A DNA stretch of 64,000 nucleotides, from contig JALHQA010000001.1 of the NCBI GenBank assembly GCA_022842205.1, forward strand, positions 186,001 through 250,000, written 5' to 3'. The stretch comes from Hyphomicrobiales bacterium. Lineage in GTDB: Bacteria; Pseudomonadota; Alphaproteobacteria; Rhizobiales; Methylopilaceae. Within the stretch, counting starts at the first letter, position 1; each line of letters begins with the position of its first letter. Shown here one piece after another: positions 16,880 to 24,991 of this stretch. A model generated the notes under the pieces. It was not told the DNA's origin and made no database searches. It worked only from the letters and a program-made list of their open reading frames with translations. Made by a program: the position numbers and the translations under genes.

Positions 16880-18073
16880 TTATTCGGCAGCGCTGGCGAG
16901 ACGCTTCTCAAGCGCGCCGAGCGCGGCATCGATCTTCTCGACGCCGTCCTGGATGTCCTGATCGGAGACGATCAGGGGTGGGAGAATGCGCACGACATTG
17001 TCTCCGGCCGGAACCGTGAGGACATGCGCGTCGAGGAGCGCCGCCGCGACCTCGCTGTTTGGCACAAGGCATTTCAGCCCGAGCATGAGGCCTTCGCCGC
17101 GAATCTGCGAGACGGCGGCGGGATGCCGGTCGACCACGCCCGCAAGCTTCTGCTTGAGCACAAGGCCCTTCTTCTTCACCGCGTCGAGAAAGCCCGGCGC
17201 GAGAATGACATCGAGCACCGCGTTGCCCACCGCCATCGCCAGCGGATTGCCGCCGAAGGTCGAGCCATGCGAGCCCGGCGTCATGCCGGACGCGGCGCGG
17301 CGCGTCGCAAGGCACGCGCCGATCGGAAACCCGCCGCCCAGGCCCTTGGCGAGCGACATGATGTCAGGCGCAACCCCCGACATCTCATAGCCGAACAGAT
17401 GGCCGGTGCGGCCGATGCCGGTCTGCACCTCGTCATATATAAGGAGAAGATCGTTTTCGTCGCACAGCCGCCGGAGCAATTTCAGGAACGCCGGCGGCAC
17501 GGAATGGATGCCGCCTTCGCCCTGGATGGGCTCGATGATGATAGCGGCCGTCGCCGGGCCGATGGCGTCGAGCACCGCGGCATCGTTGCCGATCTCGACC
17601 TGATCGAATCCTTCGACCGGCGGGCCGAAGCCTTCGAGATGCTTGGCACTTCCGCCCGCGGCGATCGTCGCGAGCGTGCGTCCGTGGAACGCGCCGCCGA
17701 AGGTAATGACGCGCCACTTTTCCGGATGCCCGGCCGCCGCATGATATTTCCGCGCGGTCTTGAGCGCGGCCTCATTGGCCTCGGCACCCGAGTTCGAGAA
17801 AAACACGACATCGGCGAAGCTGTGATCGACAAGGCGCTGCGCCAGCTTCTCGGCCTGCGGAATCTGATAGAGATTCGACGTGTGCCAGAGCTTGTCGGCC
17901 TGGATCTTCAGCGCCTCGACGAGATGGGGGTGTGCATGGCCAAGCGCATTGACCGCGACGCCGGCGCCAAAATCGAGATAGCGCTCACCCTTGTCGGTAA
18001 TCAGCCACGCGCCCTCGCCCCGCTCGAACGCAAGGGGAGCCCGCGCGAACACCGGCATCAGAGGAGAGGTCAC
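16880..18073 (-). CDS. argD: Acetylornithine aminotransferase
   Basis: 397 residues, class III PLP aminotransferase. Interconverts N-acetylglutamate semialdehyde and N-acetylornithine, and often also serves succinyldiaminopimelate in lysine synthesis. Signatures: [20 protein letters not shown] for the cofactor phosphate, [29 protein letters not shown] with the PLP-binding Asp, and [15 protein letters not shown] with the Schiff-base lysine. First gene of argD-argF-hslO. Its upstream region (18074-18452) is shared with divergently read gcrA. Confidence 0.95.
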   Translation of the reverse strand: MTSPLMPVFARAPLAFERGEGAWLITDKGERYLDFGAGVAVNALGHAHPHLVEALKIQADKLWHTSNLYQIPQAEKLAQRLVDHSFADVVFFSNSGAEANEAALKTARKYHAAAGHPEKWRVITFGGAFHGRTLATIAAGGSAKHLEGFGPPVEGFDQVEIGNDAAVLDAIGPATAAIIIEPIQGEGGIHSVPPAFLKLLRRLCDENDLLLIYDEVQTGIGRTGHLFGYEMSGVAPDIMSLAKGLGGGFPIGACLATRRAASGMTPGSHGSTFGGNPLAMAVGNAVLDVILAPGFLDAVKKKGLVLKQKLAGVVDRHPAAVSQIRGEGLMLGLKCLVPNSEVAAALLDAHVLTVPAGDNVVRILPPLIVSDQDIQDGVEKIDAALGALEKRLASAAE

Positions 18074-18214
18074 GTTTCATCCTTCCAGGGGCCCAAATAC
18101 TGTGGCCCAAAAAGCGCAGAGGCGCCGCCGGGAAAAGCAGCACCTCTTATTTGAGCGATTTTACGGGCTGTTCGGGCTTAGTCAATTGGACCCGAAGTAC
18201 CCCAAAAACCTTGA

Positions 18215-18431
18215 GAATCCAGGGGTTCCCGCGCCCGCCCGCAGCGTCTTATCCCGGACGGTGGGGAAAACACTGCGTTCACGGTTCAGACTCTTGCGGG
18301 GGAGTCTGCGCGCCTTTACTTTACCTTTCGTTAAGCACGACATCTCGTGCGGCGGCGTAAACTTAACCACTACGGACGGTGTGTTTCCGGTTCTTCGCGT
18401 AAATGCGTGGAGAGCCGTCCCGGACCGATTC
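18215..18431. promoter_or_regulatory. Shared argD/gcrA upstream region with four GANTC sites
   Basis: The gap between argD and gcrA is 379 bases (18074-18452) without a gene. It holds four CcrM-type GANTC sites: 18215-18219, 18289-18293, 18302-18306 and 18427-18431. The middle two form the ends of a perfect inverted repeat, AGACTC / GAGTCT, with an 8-base loop (18288-18307). Two TTAA half-sites of the kind bound by CtrA lie near 18331 and 18368, but not in the paired TTAA-N7-TTAA form. In alphaproteobacteria, N6-adenine methylation at GANTC changes through the cell cycle and GcrA acts at methylated promoters, so self-regulation is plausible. Confidence 0.5.
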
Positions 18432-18452
18432 TGGATAGAGGACAGGACCGAG

Positions 18453-18953
18453 ATGAACTGGACCGACGAGCGGGTGGAACTGCTGAAGAAACTTTGGACC
18501 GACGGTCTCTCCGCGAGCCAGATCGCAGCCGAACTCGGCGGCATCACGCGCAACGCGGTGATCGGCAAGGTGCACCGCCTTGGGCTGTCCGGACGTGCGA
18601 AGACGACGTCAAGCGCCGCGCCGCGGCCGCGCAAGCCGCGCGCACCTTCTCACCCCGCGAGCATGTTCCGCACGCACGGCGCGACCGCGCTGAAGCCGAT
18701 GAGCGTGCCGGACATCGACATCGAACCCTTTGTCGAACCTGAGATTCGTCTCGTCGAACCGATTTCGTGCGAGCGCGTGACAATCATGGAATTGCGCGAG
18801 TCAATGTGCCGCTGGCCGATTGGCGATCCCGGTACACAGGAATTTCGTTTCTGTGGATCGCGCTCAAATTCCAGTTCCTCTTACTGCGGATATCATGCAC
18901 AACTTGCTTATCAGCCAGCGTCGGAACGCAAGCGGCGGACCGCAGCGGCCTGA
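18453..18953 (+). CDS. gcrA: GcrA cell cycle regulator
   Basis: 166 residues from the ATG at 18453. GcrA is an alphaproteobacterial sigma-70-associated transcription factor that acts at GANTC-methylated promoters to drive cell-cycle genes. The N-terminal helix-turn-helix is diagnostic: MNWTDERVELLKKLWTDG, then LSASQIAAELGGITRNAVIG, then KVHRLGLSGRAK. A basic, Pro/Ala-rich linker follows. The C-terminal domain has the family pattern ELRESMCRWPIGDPG, FRFCGSR and YCGYHAQLAYQP, with the conserved Cys set. A strong terminator follows at 18983. Confidence 0.96.
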   Translation: MNWTDERVELLKKLWTDGLSASQIAAELGGITRNAVIGKVHRLGLSGRAKTTSSAAPRPRKPRAPSHPASMFRTHGATALKPMSVPDIDIEPFVEPEIRLVEPISCERVTIMELRESMCRWPIGDPGTQEFRFCGSRSNSSSSYCGYHAQLAYQPASERKRRTAAA

Positions 18954-18982
18954 GAAATCAGGCAGGCTGTATTTGAGGCAAA

Positions 18983-19010
18983 GGCCGCATCGCAAGATGC
19001 GGCCTTTTCT
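18983..19010 (+). terminator. Intrinsic terminator after gcrA
   Basis: Perfect nine-base stem GGCCGCATC / GATGCGGCC with a GCAA tetraloop, followed by TTTTCTCTT. It lies 30 bases after the gcrA stop on the same strand. Confidence 0.93.
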
Positions 19011-19044
19011 CTTGTGCGCATGCAGCAAGGCCATGCACGCACAA

Positions 19045-19074
19045 TAAAAAAAGGCGGGAGGATTATCCCGCCTT
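19045..19074 (-). terminator. Intrinsic terminator of phoB
   Basis: On the minus strand AAGGCGGGA, a 6-base loop and TCCCGCCTT are followed by a run of T. The ascending arm contains the last sense codons of phoB and the stop codon is in the loop, so the gene ends inside its own terminator. Confidence 0.92.
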
Positions 19075-19764
19075 AGCAAACATCTCGTCGAACGAATATC
19101 CGGAACCGCGCACGGTGCGGATCGGATCGGTCTTGCGTCCGCGGTTTATGATTTTTCGCAGCCGGCCGACATGCACATCGACGGTGCGCTCGTCGATATA
19201 GACATCGTGGCCCCACACGCCGTCGAGCAGCTGCTCGCGCGTAAACACGCGGCCAGGCGTTTGCATCAGGAATTCCAGTAACTTGAACTCCGTCGGCCCG
19301 AGATCGAGCTCGCGGCCCGAACGGCGCACGCGCTTGGTTTCGCGGTCGAGCTCGATGTCGCCGGCCTTCAGTTGCGTCGACACATGCTCAGGCTTGGCGC
19401 GGCGCAGAAGGCTGCGCACCCGCGCCACGAGTTCCGGCACCGAAAACGGCTTCACGACATAGTCGTCGGCGCCGGTGGCAAGGCCGCGCACGCGCTCGCC
19501 TTCTTCGCCGCGGGCGGTCAGCATGATGATCGGAAGACGTTCGGTTTCCTGGCGCGCCCGCAGACGGCGGCACAGTTCGATGCCCGAAATTCCGGGCAGC
19601 ATCCAGTCGAGCAGGATCAGATCCGGCGCCCGTTCCTTGATGCGGGTTTCCGCCTCGTCGCCTCGCGCGACACTTTCGACGTCATAGCCCTCCGCTTCAA
19701 GATTGTAGCGGAGGAGAAGCGAAAGCGGCTCCTCGTCCTCAACGATCATGACATGGGCAGGCAT
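19063..19764 (-). CDS. phoB: Phosphate regulon response regulator
   Basis: 233 residues, OmpR/PhoB class. Receiver domain with acidic pocket VEDEE (residues 8-12), phospho-acceptor D53 in LILLDWMLPG, and K in VVKPFSVPEL. The winged-helix output domain holds LGPTEFKLLEFLMQTPGRVF, VDVHVGRLRKII and TVRGSGYSFDE. PhoB activates phosphate-starvation genes at PHO boxes. The ATG overlaps the phoU stop by one base (TGATG), giving translational coupling. No pst transporter genes lie in this cluster, unlike the common phoR-pstSCAB-phoU-phoB order. Confidence 0.96.
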   Translation of the reverse strand: MPAHVMIVEDEEPLSLLLRYNLEAEGYDVESVARGDEAETRIKERAPDLILLDWMLPGISGIELCRRLRARQETERLPIIMLTARGEEGERVRGLATGADDYVVKPFSVPELVARVRSLLRRAKPEHVSTQLKAGDIELDRETKRVRRSGRELDLGPTEFKLLEFLMQTPGRVFTREQLLDGVWGHDVYIDERTVDVHVGRLRKIINRGRKTDPIRTVRGSGYSFDEMFAKAG

Positions 19765-20489
19765 CAGCCGGCGTCCTCCGTGCCGTAATCGACCGGCGTG
19801 GTCGAGGTGTGATCGAGCTTCGGGCGCTCGTCCGTCAGCAATTCGCCAAGCACGAGATAATGGATCGTCTCGGCGATGTTGGTCGCGTGGTCGCCGATGC
19901 GTTCGACATTCTTGGCGCAGAACAGAAGATGCGTCGCAAAACCGATATTGCGCGGATCCTCCATCATGTAGGTCAGAAGTTCGCGGAACAGCGAGGTGTA
20001 GAGCGCGTCGATCTCGCCGTCGCGCTTCCAGACATCCAGCGCCCGCGCCGCATCGCGGCGGGCATAGGCATCGAGAACTTTTTTCAGCTGCGCCAGAACG
20101 AGTTCGGCCATGTGGTCGACGCCGCCCGCGAGCTTCGGCGGCTGAAGCTGGCCTTCCAGCGCGATCACGCGCTTGGCGATGTTCTTCGCCAGATCGCCGA
20201 TGCGCTCGAGATCGTTCGAGACCCGGAGCGATGCCACGATCTCGCGGAGATCGACCGCCATCGGCTGGCGCTTGGCGATGGTCAGAACCGCCTTCTCCTC
20301 GATCTGATGCTGCAGGCGATCGATCGTCCGGTCGGTCGCGATGATGCGCTGCGCGGCGTTGATGTCGCGCCTGAGGAGCGCGGAAATGGATTCCGCGACA
20401 AGCTTTTCCGCCAGACCGCCCATCTCGGCGATCATCTCGGAGAGGCTCTTAAGGTCTTCGTCGAACTGCTTGACGATATGTTCGGTCAT
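19764..20489 (-). CDS. phoU: Phosphate signalling protein PhoU
   Basis: About 241 residues from the ATG at 20489 (MTEHIVKQFDEDLKSL). PhoU couples the Pst transporter to the PhoR kinase and keeps the regulon off in high phosphate. The protein is two three-helix repeats, each with the metal-binding E(D)xxxD pattern: RIGDLAKNIAKRV in the first and RIGDHATNIAETI in the second. An upstream in-frame start at 20582 would add 31 atypical residues. It is flanked by phoR and phoB on the same strand. Confidence 0.95.
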   Translation of the reverse strand: MTEHIVKQFDEDLKSLSEMIAEMGGLAEKLVAESISALLRRDINAAQRIIATDRTIDRLQHQIEEKAVLTIAKRQPMAVDLREIVASLRVSNDLERIGDLAKNIAKRVIALEGQLQPPKLAGGVDHMAELVLAQLKKVLDAYARRDAARALDVWKRDGEIDALYTSLFRELLTYMMEDPRNIGFATHLLFCAKNVERIGDHATNIAETIHYLVLGELLTDERPKLDHTSTTPVDYGTEDAG

Positions 20490-20609
20490 GATGTGGCCAA
20501 TCTGAAAACAGGCCCTGTTAATCAGCGTTCGATGACGCTTCGATGACAGCCGTTTCTTGCCACCCGGCGGCCATATTAGCACCCCACCCGAACGCGCCTC
20601 CGGACGTGG

Positions 20610-21902
20610 TTAATCTTCCTTGCCCTGCCCGTCGGTGTCGAGGACGGCGGTGAAGGTCGTGCCCTTTCCGGGCGGACTTTCGATCAGCAGCCGGCCGCGA
20701 TGGCGGGACATGATGTGCTTCACGATGGCGAGCCCAAGGCCCGTGCCGCCCTTGTCGCGGCTGTCGCCGACATCGACCCGGTAGAACCGCTCGGTCAGGC
20801 GCGGCACATGCTCCGGCGGAATGCCCGGGCCGTAATCGTGGACCGCGATACGCGCCTTGCCGTTGTCGGCCGTCACCGTGACATCCACCCGCTTGCCGGA
20901 CTGGCCATACTTGATGCCGTTTTCGATGAGGTTTTCGGCGACACGGATCAGTTCGTCGCGATCGCCGAGCGCGGGCACCGGATGGTCCGGAAAACTGGTG
21001 ACGATTTCGACGCCGCGCTCACGCGACAGCGGCGCAAGGCTGTCGAGCACGCTGCGGACGATTTCGACGATTTCCACCGGACTGTCGGGACGGATATGCT
21101 CGCGTTGCTCGATACGCGACAGATGCAGAAGGTCGTCGACGAGCCGCGACATGCGGTTCGCCTGGGTGCGCATGATCTCAAGGAAACGCCCGCGCGCCTC
21201 GGTATCGTTTTTCGCCGGCCCCTGCAGCGTTTCGATGAAACCAAGCAAGGCCGCGAGCGGCGTGCGCAGTTCGTGGCTGGCATTGGCGACGAAATCGACG
21301 CGCATGCGCTCGGCACGGCGGATATTCGTCAGATCGTGCAGGATCAGAAGTACATATTTCGGCAGACCGTCGGCACGATCCGCCTGATCGAGCCAGACAG
21401 GACCGATGCGTGCCTCGATCCAGCGTTCGACCGGCACGCGCTCGACATATTCGACAAGCCGGCCCTGCCCGCCGGCGCCGACCTCGCGCACAGCTTCGAG
21501 GACTTCCGGCAGGCGCAGGGAAAACGATATCGGATCGCCGCCGCGAAGGCCGCCGAACGTGTTCGCGGCGGCATCATTGTAGGCGTAGATCGTGCCGCGC
21601 GAGGTCAGCAATACGCCGGGCTCCAGCAACGCTTCGAGCAGTGCGCCGGCAAGAGGATCCTTGTCGCTTTCGAGCTCCCAGGGCGCCGGAGGCGGCTCCG
21701 GCCGCGGCAGCGGCACGATCAGCGCGGCGACAAGCACCGTGACGCCACCGAGAATGAGAACCCAAAGCGGGATGCTGAAGATGAGGCTGAACACCGCCAG
21801 CACGGCGAACGCCGCCAGAAGCGCCGCGCGATTTGCCCTGAGACGATCGAGAAGAAAGACCGGACCCAAAGGTTTGTGCACTCCGGAGTTAAGCCGTGCC
21901 AT
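20610..21902 (-). CDS. phoR: Phosphate regulon sensor kinase PhoR
   Basis: About 430 residues. The ATG at 21902 follows the strong site CAGGAGGCGAC; an in-frame start at 22031 would add 43 residues and run through the PHO box. N-terminal membrane hairpin (ALLAAFAVLAVFSLIFSIPL, then VLILGGVTVLVAALIV). A PAS domain (VLLTSRGTIYAYNDAAANTF ... LLILHDLTNIRRAER) precedes the kinase core. The HisKA motif is FVANASHELRTPL with H210, and the ATPase lobe has NLIENGIKYG, DYGPGIPPEHV and GGTGLGLAIVKHI. The absence of a large periplasmic domain is as in other PhoR proteins, which sense phosphate through Pst and PhoU. Confidence 0.95.
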   Translation of the reverse strand: MARLNSGVHKPLGPVFLLDRLRANRAALLAAFAVLAVFSLIFSIPLWVLILGGVTVLVAALIVPLPRPEPPPAPWELESDKDPLAGALLEALLEPGVLLTSRGTIYAYNDAAANTFGGLRGGDPISFSLRLPEVLEAVREVGAGGQGRLVEYVERVPVERWIEARIGPVWLDQADRADGLPKYVLLILHDLTNIRRAERMRVDFVANASHELRTPLAALLGFIETLQGPAKNDTEARGRFLEIMRTQANRMSRLVDDLLHLSRIEQREHIRPDSPVEIVEIVRSVLDSLAPLSRERGVEIVTSFPDHPVPALGDRDELIRVAENLIENGIKYGQSGKRVDVTVTADNGKARIAVHDYGPGIPPEHVPRLTERFYRVDVGDSRDKGGTGLGLAIVKHIMSRHRGRLLIESPPGKGTTFTAVLDTDGQGKED

Positions 21903-21934
21903 GTCGCCTCCTGAACGGAGCACGCCATGCCCAT

Positions 21935-21952
21935 ATGACAGTGCCATGACAC
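21935..21952 (-). promoter_or_regulatory. PHO box in front of phoR
   Basis: On the minus strand GTGTCAT-GGCA-CTGTCAT: two copies of the CTGTCAT half-site (first with one change) in the same orientation, spaced by 4 bases, the exact PhoB-box geometry. It is 32 bases upstream of the phoR ATG. A further CTGTCAT lies at 21966-21972. The site also falls about 134 bases upstream of the divergent phospholipase D gene, so it may serve both. Confidence 0.85.
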
Positions 21953-22085
21953 GCCTCGGAGAAAAATGACAGAGCACTGAAAAATTCTTCTGAACCAAAA
22001 GCTTGCATAATCGGTGGCACAGCGGCGGCACCTTCCGCCGCCTGCCGCGTTATGCAGGAGAATCATTCCATCCCAGCGGAAGCTC

Positions 22086-24197
22086 ATGTTCCAGCCCCAG
22101 CTTAATGTTTGGCATGTCGAGCGCGCCCGGCGCGCCTCGGTCCTGATAGACGCCGCGCCCTATTTCGGCGTCTTGCGCGAAGCACTGAAAAAGGCCCGGC
22201 ACACGGTGTTCATCATCGGCTGGGACATCAACAGCCGCGTCCCGCTGGTCGGCCCGGAAGGGTGCGCGCGTGACGGCTATCCGGAACCGTTCTGCGAATT
22301 TCTCTGTGCGCTGACGGCGGAGCGGCCGCGCCTTCAGATCAATCTGCTGCTGTGGGATTTTTCGGTTCTATATTCGACGGAGCGCGAGATGTTTCCGTCG
22401 CTCAGCCTCGGCTGGAAAGCGCCGCCGCGCGTGCAGCTCTGTCTGGACGATGCCTTGCCGCTCGGCTCGGCGCATCATCAGAAGCTCGTCGTCATCGACG
22501 ATTGCGTGGCGTTTTCCGGCGGTCTCGACATCACCCAGCGGCGCTGGGACACCTGCGACCACGAAATCGACAACCCGAAGCGGGTCGATCCCTCGGGCAA
22601 GCCTTATCGTCCGTTCCACGACGTGCAGATCATGGTCGACGGCGGTGCGGCAAGCAGGATCGGCGAACTCGCCCGCCTCAGATGGCGGCGTGCCACCGGC
22701 GAGCGCTACCCGGCGGCGAAGGCCGAACACGATTGCTGGCCCGACGGCGTTTCTCCGGATTTCGAGGACATCGATATCGGCATTGCGCTGACGCAGCCGC
22801 GCTACGACGCGGTGCCGGAACAGCGCGAGGTCGAGCAGCTTTTCCTCGATTCCGTCGATCTCGCCGAACGCCACATCTACATCGAAAACCAGTTCCTGAC
22901 CCGGCTCAATGTCGCCGAGCGCATAGCCGACCGCATGAAGGAGAAGCCGGGGATCGAACTTCTCGTGATCGCGCCGCACACGCACGAAAGCTGGATCGAG
23001 GCCCGCACCATGCGTACGGGCCGAATCCGTTTTCGCGGGGTGTTCGACAAGGCGGGTTTGTCCGACCGCGTGCGTTTTGTTTTTCCCGAGATCGTCAAGG
23101 ACGACAAGACCGCCGACACCATGGTGCATTCCAAGGTGATGATCGTGGACGATGTTTTCCTCCGCGTCGGCTCCGCCAATCTCAACAACCGCTCGATGGG
23201 TACCGACACCGAATGCGATGTCGCGATTCATACCGCGGATGACAGATCGCGCGCGACGGTGACGCGCATCCGCAACACGCTCCTCGGCGAGCACTGCGGC
23301 GTTGGCGCCGAAGAGGTCGCAGCATGCCTCGAACGCACCGGATCCCTTGTAAAAACAGCCGACACGCTTTCCGCGCGCGGGCACAGTCTGCGTCCTGTGC
23401 AGGATGGCGATCCCGATCCGGAAGAGCTTGCCGCGACGATCGGCGCGGTTGCCGACCCGGAACACACCGTCGGCATCGAGGAGTTTATGCGCGAGACGGT
23501 GGGCACCAAGATTCCCTATCGCCATGTCTCGCACGGCATCCAGGTGGCGCTCGGCGGTCTGGCCGTGCTCGGCCTTGCGCTGATGTGGCGCTACACGCCG
23601 CTTGCGGAGTGGACGGATTTGCGCGTGATCCGCGCCAGCGCGCTTTCGATCTCGGACAGCGTATGGGCGCCGCTGATCGTTGTCGGTGTCTTCGTGGCGG
23701 CGGGGTTTGTGCTGTTTCCGGTGACGATCCTGATCGCGGTCACGGCGGGAACATTCGGTCCGTGGCTCGGACTGGTTTATGCTGCGGCCGGGGCGATGGC
23801 CTCATCGCTCGCGACCTATCTTCTCGGCGCGCGGCTCGGAAAGAACGCGCTGCGCACGCTTATCGGCCCGCGGCTCCACCGCGTCACGCGGCGGGTGCGC
23901 GACAAGGGCATACTTACAATGGCGACGGTGCGCATGGTTCCGGTCGCGCCGTTCACGATCGTCAATCTCGTGGCCGGCGCAAGCGGCATCCGCTTTGTCG
24001 ACTTCGTCGCCGGCACGCTGCTCGGCCTTCTGCCCGGCCTCATCGTGCTGTCATCGCTCGGCAACCAGATTTTCTACGCGCTGTCCGATCCGGGCTGGAC
24101 CGACATCGCGCTCGCGGGTCTTCTCATTCTGACCTGGATCGGCCTGTCTTTCGGCCTTCAAGTGCTCGTATCGCGGATCAGAGCCGCTCGCGTATGA
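22086..24197 (+). CDS. Phospholipase D-like enzyme fused to a VTT (TVP38/TMEM64) membrane domain
   Basis: About 703 residues from the ATG at 22086. The N-terminal half is a PLD-superfamily enzyme with both HKD motifs: HHQKLVVIDD near residue 133 and VHSKVMIVDD near residue 348. Together these form one phosphodiesterase or phosphatidyl-transferase active site. From about residue 490 a membrane domain begins (VALGGLAVLGLALMW). It continues as a VTT/SNARE-associated domain with FPVTILIAVTAGTFGPWLGL, GARLGKN and VRMVPVAPFTIVNLVAGAS. Relatives of VTT proteins (DedA, TMEM41B) move lipids between leaflets. Likely roles are phospholipid turnover or cardiolipin-type synthesis coupled to lipid movement. 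The stop overlaps the EEP gene start. Confidence 0.88.
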   Translation: MFQPQLNVWHVERARRASVLIDAAPYFGVLREALKKARHTVFIIGWDINSRVPLVGPEGCARDGYPEPFCEFLCALTAERPRLQINLLLWDFSVLYSTEREMFPSLSLGWKAPPRVQLCLDDALPLGSAHHQKLVVIDDCVAFSGGLDITQRRWDTCDHEIDNPKRVDPSGKPYRPFHDVQIMVDGGAASRIGELARLRWRRATGERYPAAKAEHDCWPDGVSPDFEDIDIGIALTQPRYDAVPEQREVEQLFLDSVDLAERHIYIENQFLTRLNVAERIADRMKEKPGIELLVIAPHTHESWIEARTMRTGRIRFRGVFDKAGLSDRVRFVFPEIVKDDKTADTMVHSKVMIVDDVFLRVGSANLNNRSMGTDTECDVAIHTADDRSRATVTRIRNTLLGEHCGVGAEEVAACLERTGSLVKTADTLSARGHSLRPVQDGDPDPEELAATIGAVADPEHTVGIEEFMRETVGTKIPYRHVSHGIQVALGGLAVLGLALMWRYTPLAEWTDLRVIRASALSISDSVWAPLIVVGVFVAAGFVLFPVTILIAVTAGTFGPWLGLVYAAAGAMASSLATYLLGARLGKNALRTLIGPRLHRVTRRVRDKGILTMATVRMVPVAPFTIVNLVAGASGIRFVDFVAGTLLGLLPGLIVLSSLGNQIFYALSDPGWTDIALAGLLILTWIGLSFGLQVLVSRIRAARV

Positions 24198-24880
24198 GGG
24201 TTCGTGCGCTGACGTGGAACATTCACGGCGGGATCGGCCGCGACGGCCGCTTCGACCTTGGGCGTATCATCGGATTGATCCGCAAATGGGAGCCGGATGT
24301 CGTCGCACTTCAGGAAGTCGACTCGCGCCGCTGCGCGCCCGGCGACACCCCCGCCTTCGAACTGATTGCCCGCGATCTCGACTTCCACGCCGTCGAGGCC
24401 AAGACGATCACGGCGAAGGATGGCGACTACGGCCAGATGCTGGTCAGCCGCTGGCCGATCGGCGGCTCCACCATCCATGACATCTCCACTCCGGGGCGCG
24501 AGCCGCGCCGGGCCATTGAAGCCGATATCGACACACCGGGCGGCCCGCTCCATGTGATCGCGGCTCATTTCGGCCTCAGCCTGCAGGAACGCCACAGCCA
24601 GGCGAGGCATCTGGCGCGGGTGGCCGGCCGCGGCGCCCGGACCACGCTGATCCTGGGTGATTTCAACGACTGGATCCGCGGCACGGTGCAAAGCGCGCTT
24701 GCCGAGGAATTTCCGACCTGCACCGGCCACCGGACCTGGCCGTCCTTCGTGCCCCTGCTCCGGCTTGACCGGGTTTATTGCCGCCCGGCGGAAGCCTTCA
24801 TCGCCAGTCGGGCCGATCCGGCCGGGGCAAAGATGTCGGACCATTTACCAATCATAGCCGATATAACCCTGTCCGCTTGA
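24194..24880 (+). CDS. Endonuclease/exonuclease/phosphatase (EEP) family protein
   Basis: 228 residues. The ATG overlaps the upstream TGA by 4 bases (ATGA), so translation is coupled to the PLD-VTT gene. Metal-dependent phosphodiesterase fold: LTWNIHGGIG (metal-binding Asn), VVALQEVDSR (Glu), VIAAHFGLSLQERHSQ (His), TLILGDFNDW (Asp, Asn) and MSDHLPIIADI (catalytic Asp-His). Family members cut DNA, sphingomyelin or inositol phosphates. The operon partner makes a lipid or phospho-headgroup substrate more likely than DNA. There is no signal peptide. Confidence 0.9.
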   Translation: MRVRALTWNIHGGIGRDGRFDLGRIIGLIRKWEPDVVALQEVDSRRCAPGDTPAFELIARDLDFHAVEAKTITAKDGDYGQMLVSRWPIGGSTIHDISTPGREPRRAIEADIDTPGGPLHVIAAHFGLSLQERHSQARHLARVAGRGARTTLILGDFNDWIRGTVQSALAEEFPTCTGHRTWPSFVPLLRLDRVYCRPAEAFIASRADPAGAKMSDHLPIIADITLSA

Positions 24881-24958
24881 ACCTTTGGCCGTTCTGGCTC
24901 AACCAAGTTTCGAAGCACCGTAACAACGAGATTGTTGCGCAGGGGAAAATAGAGGAAA

Positions 24959-24991
24959 ATGCAACTTCTGAGACAGGGCTCAGCAGTTTGA
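24959..24991 (+). CDS. Possible 10-codon leader peptide ahead of the DUF3369 kinase
   Basis: The ATG at 24959 sits right after AGAGGAAA, the best ribosome-binding sequence in this gap. The frame encodes MQLLRQGSAV and stops at TGA 24989-24991. That stop shares its A with the ATG of the kinase at 24991 (TGATGG). The kinase itself has no ribosome-binding site directly in front, so ribosomes finishing the leader could restart at the kinase. This is inferred from position only. Confidence 0.35.
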   Translation: MQLLRQGSAV

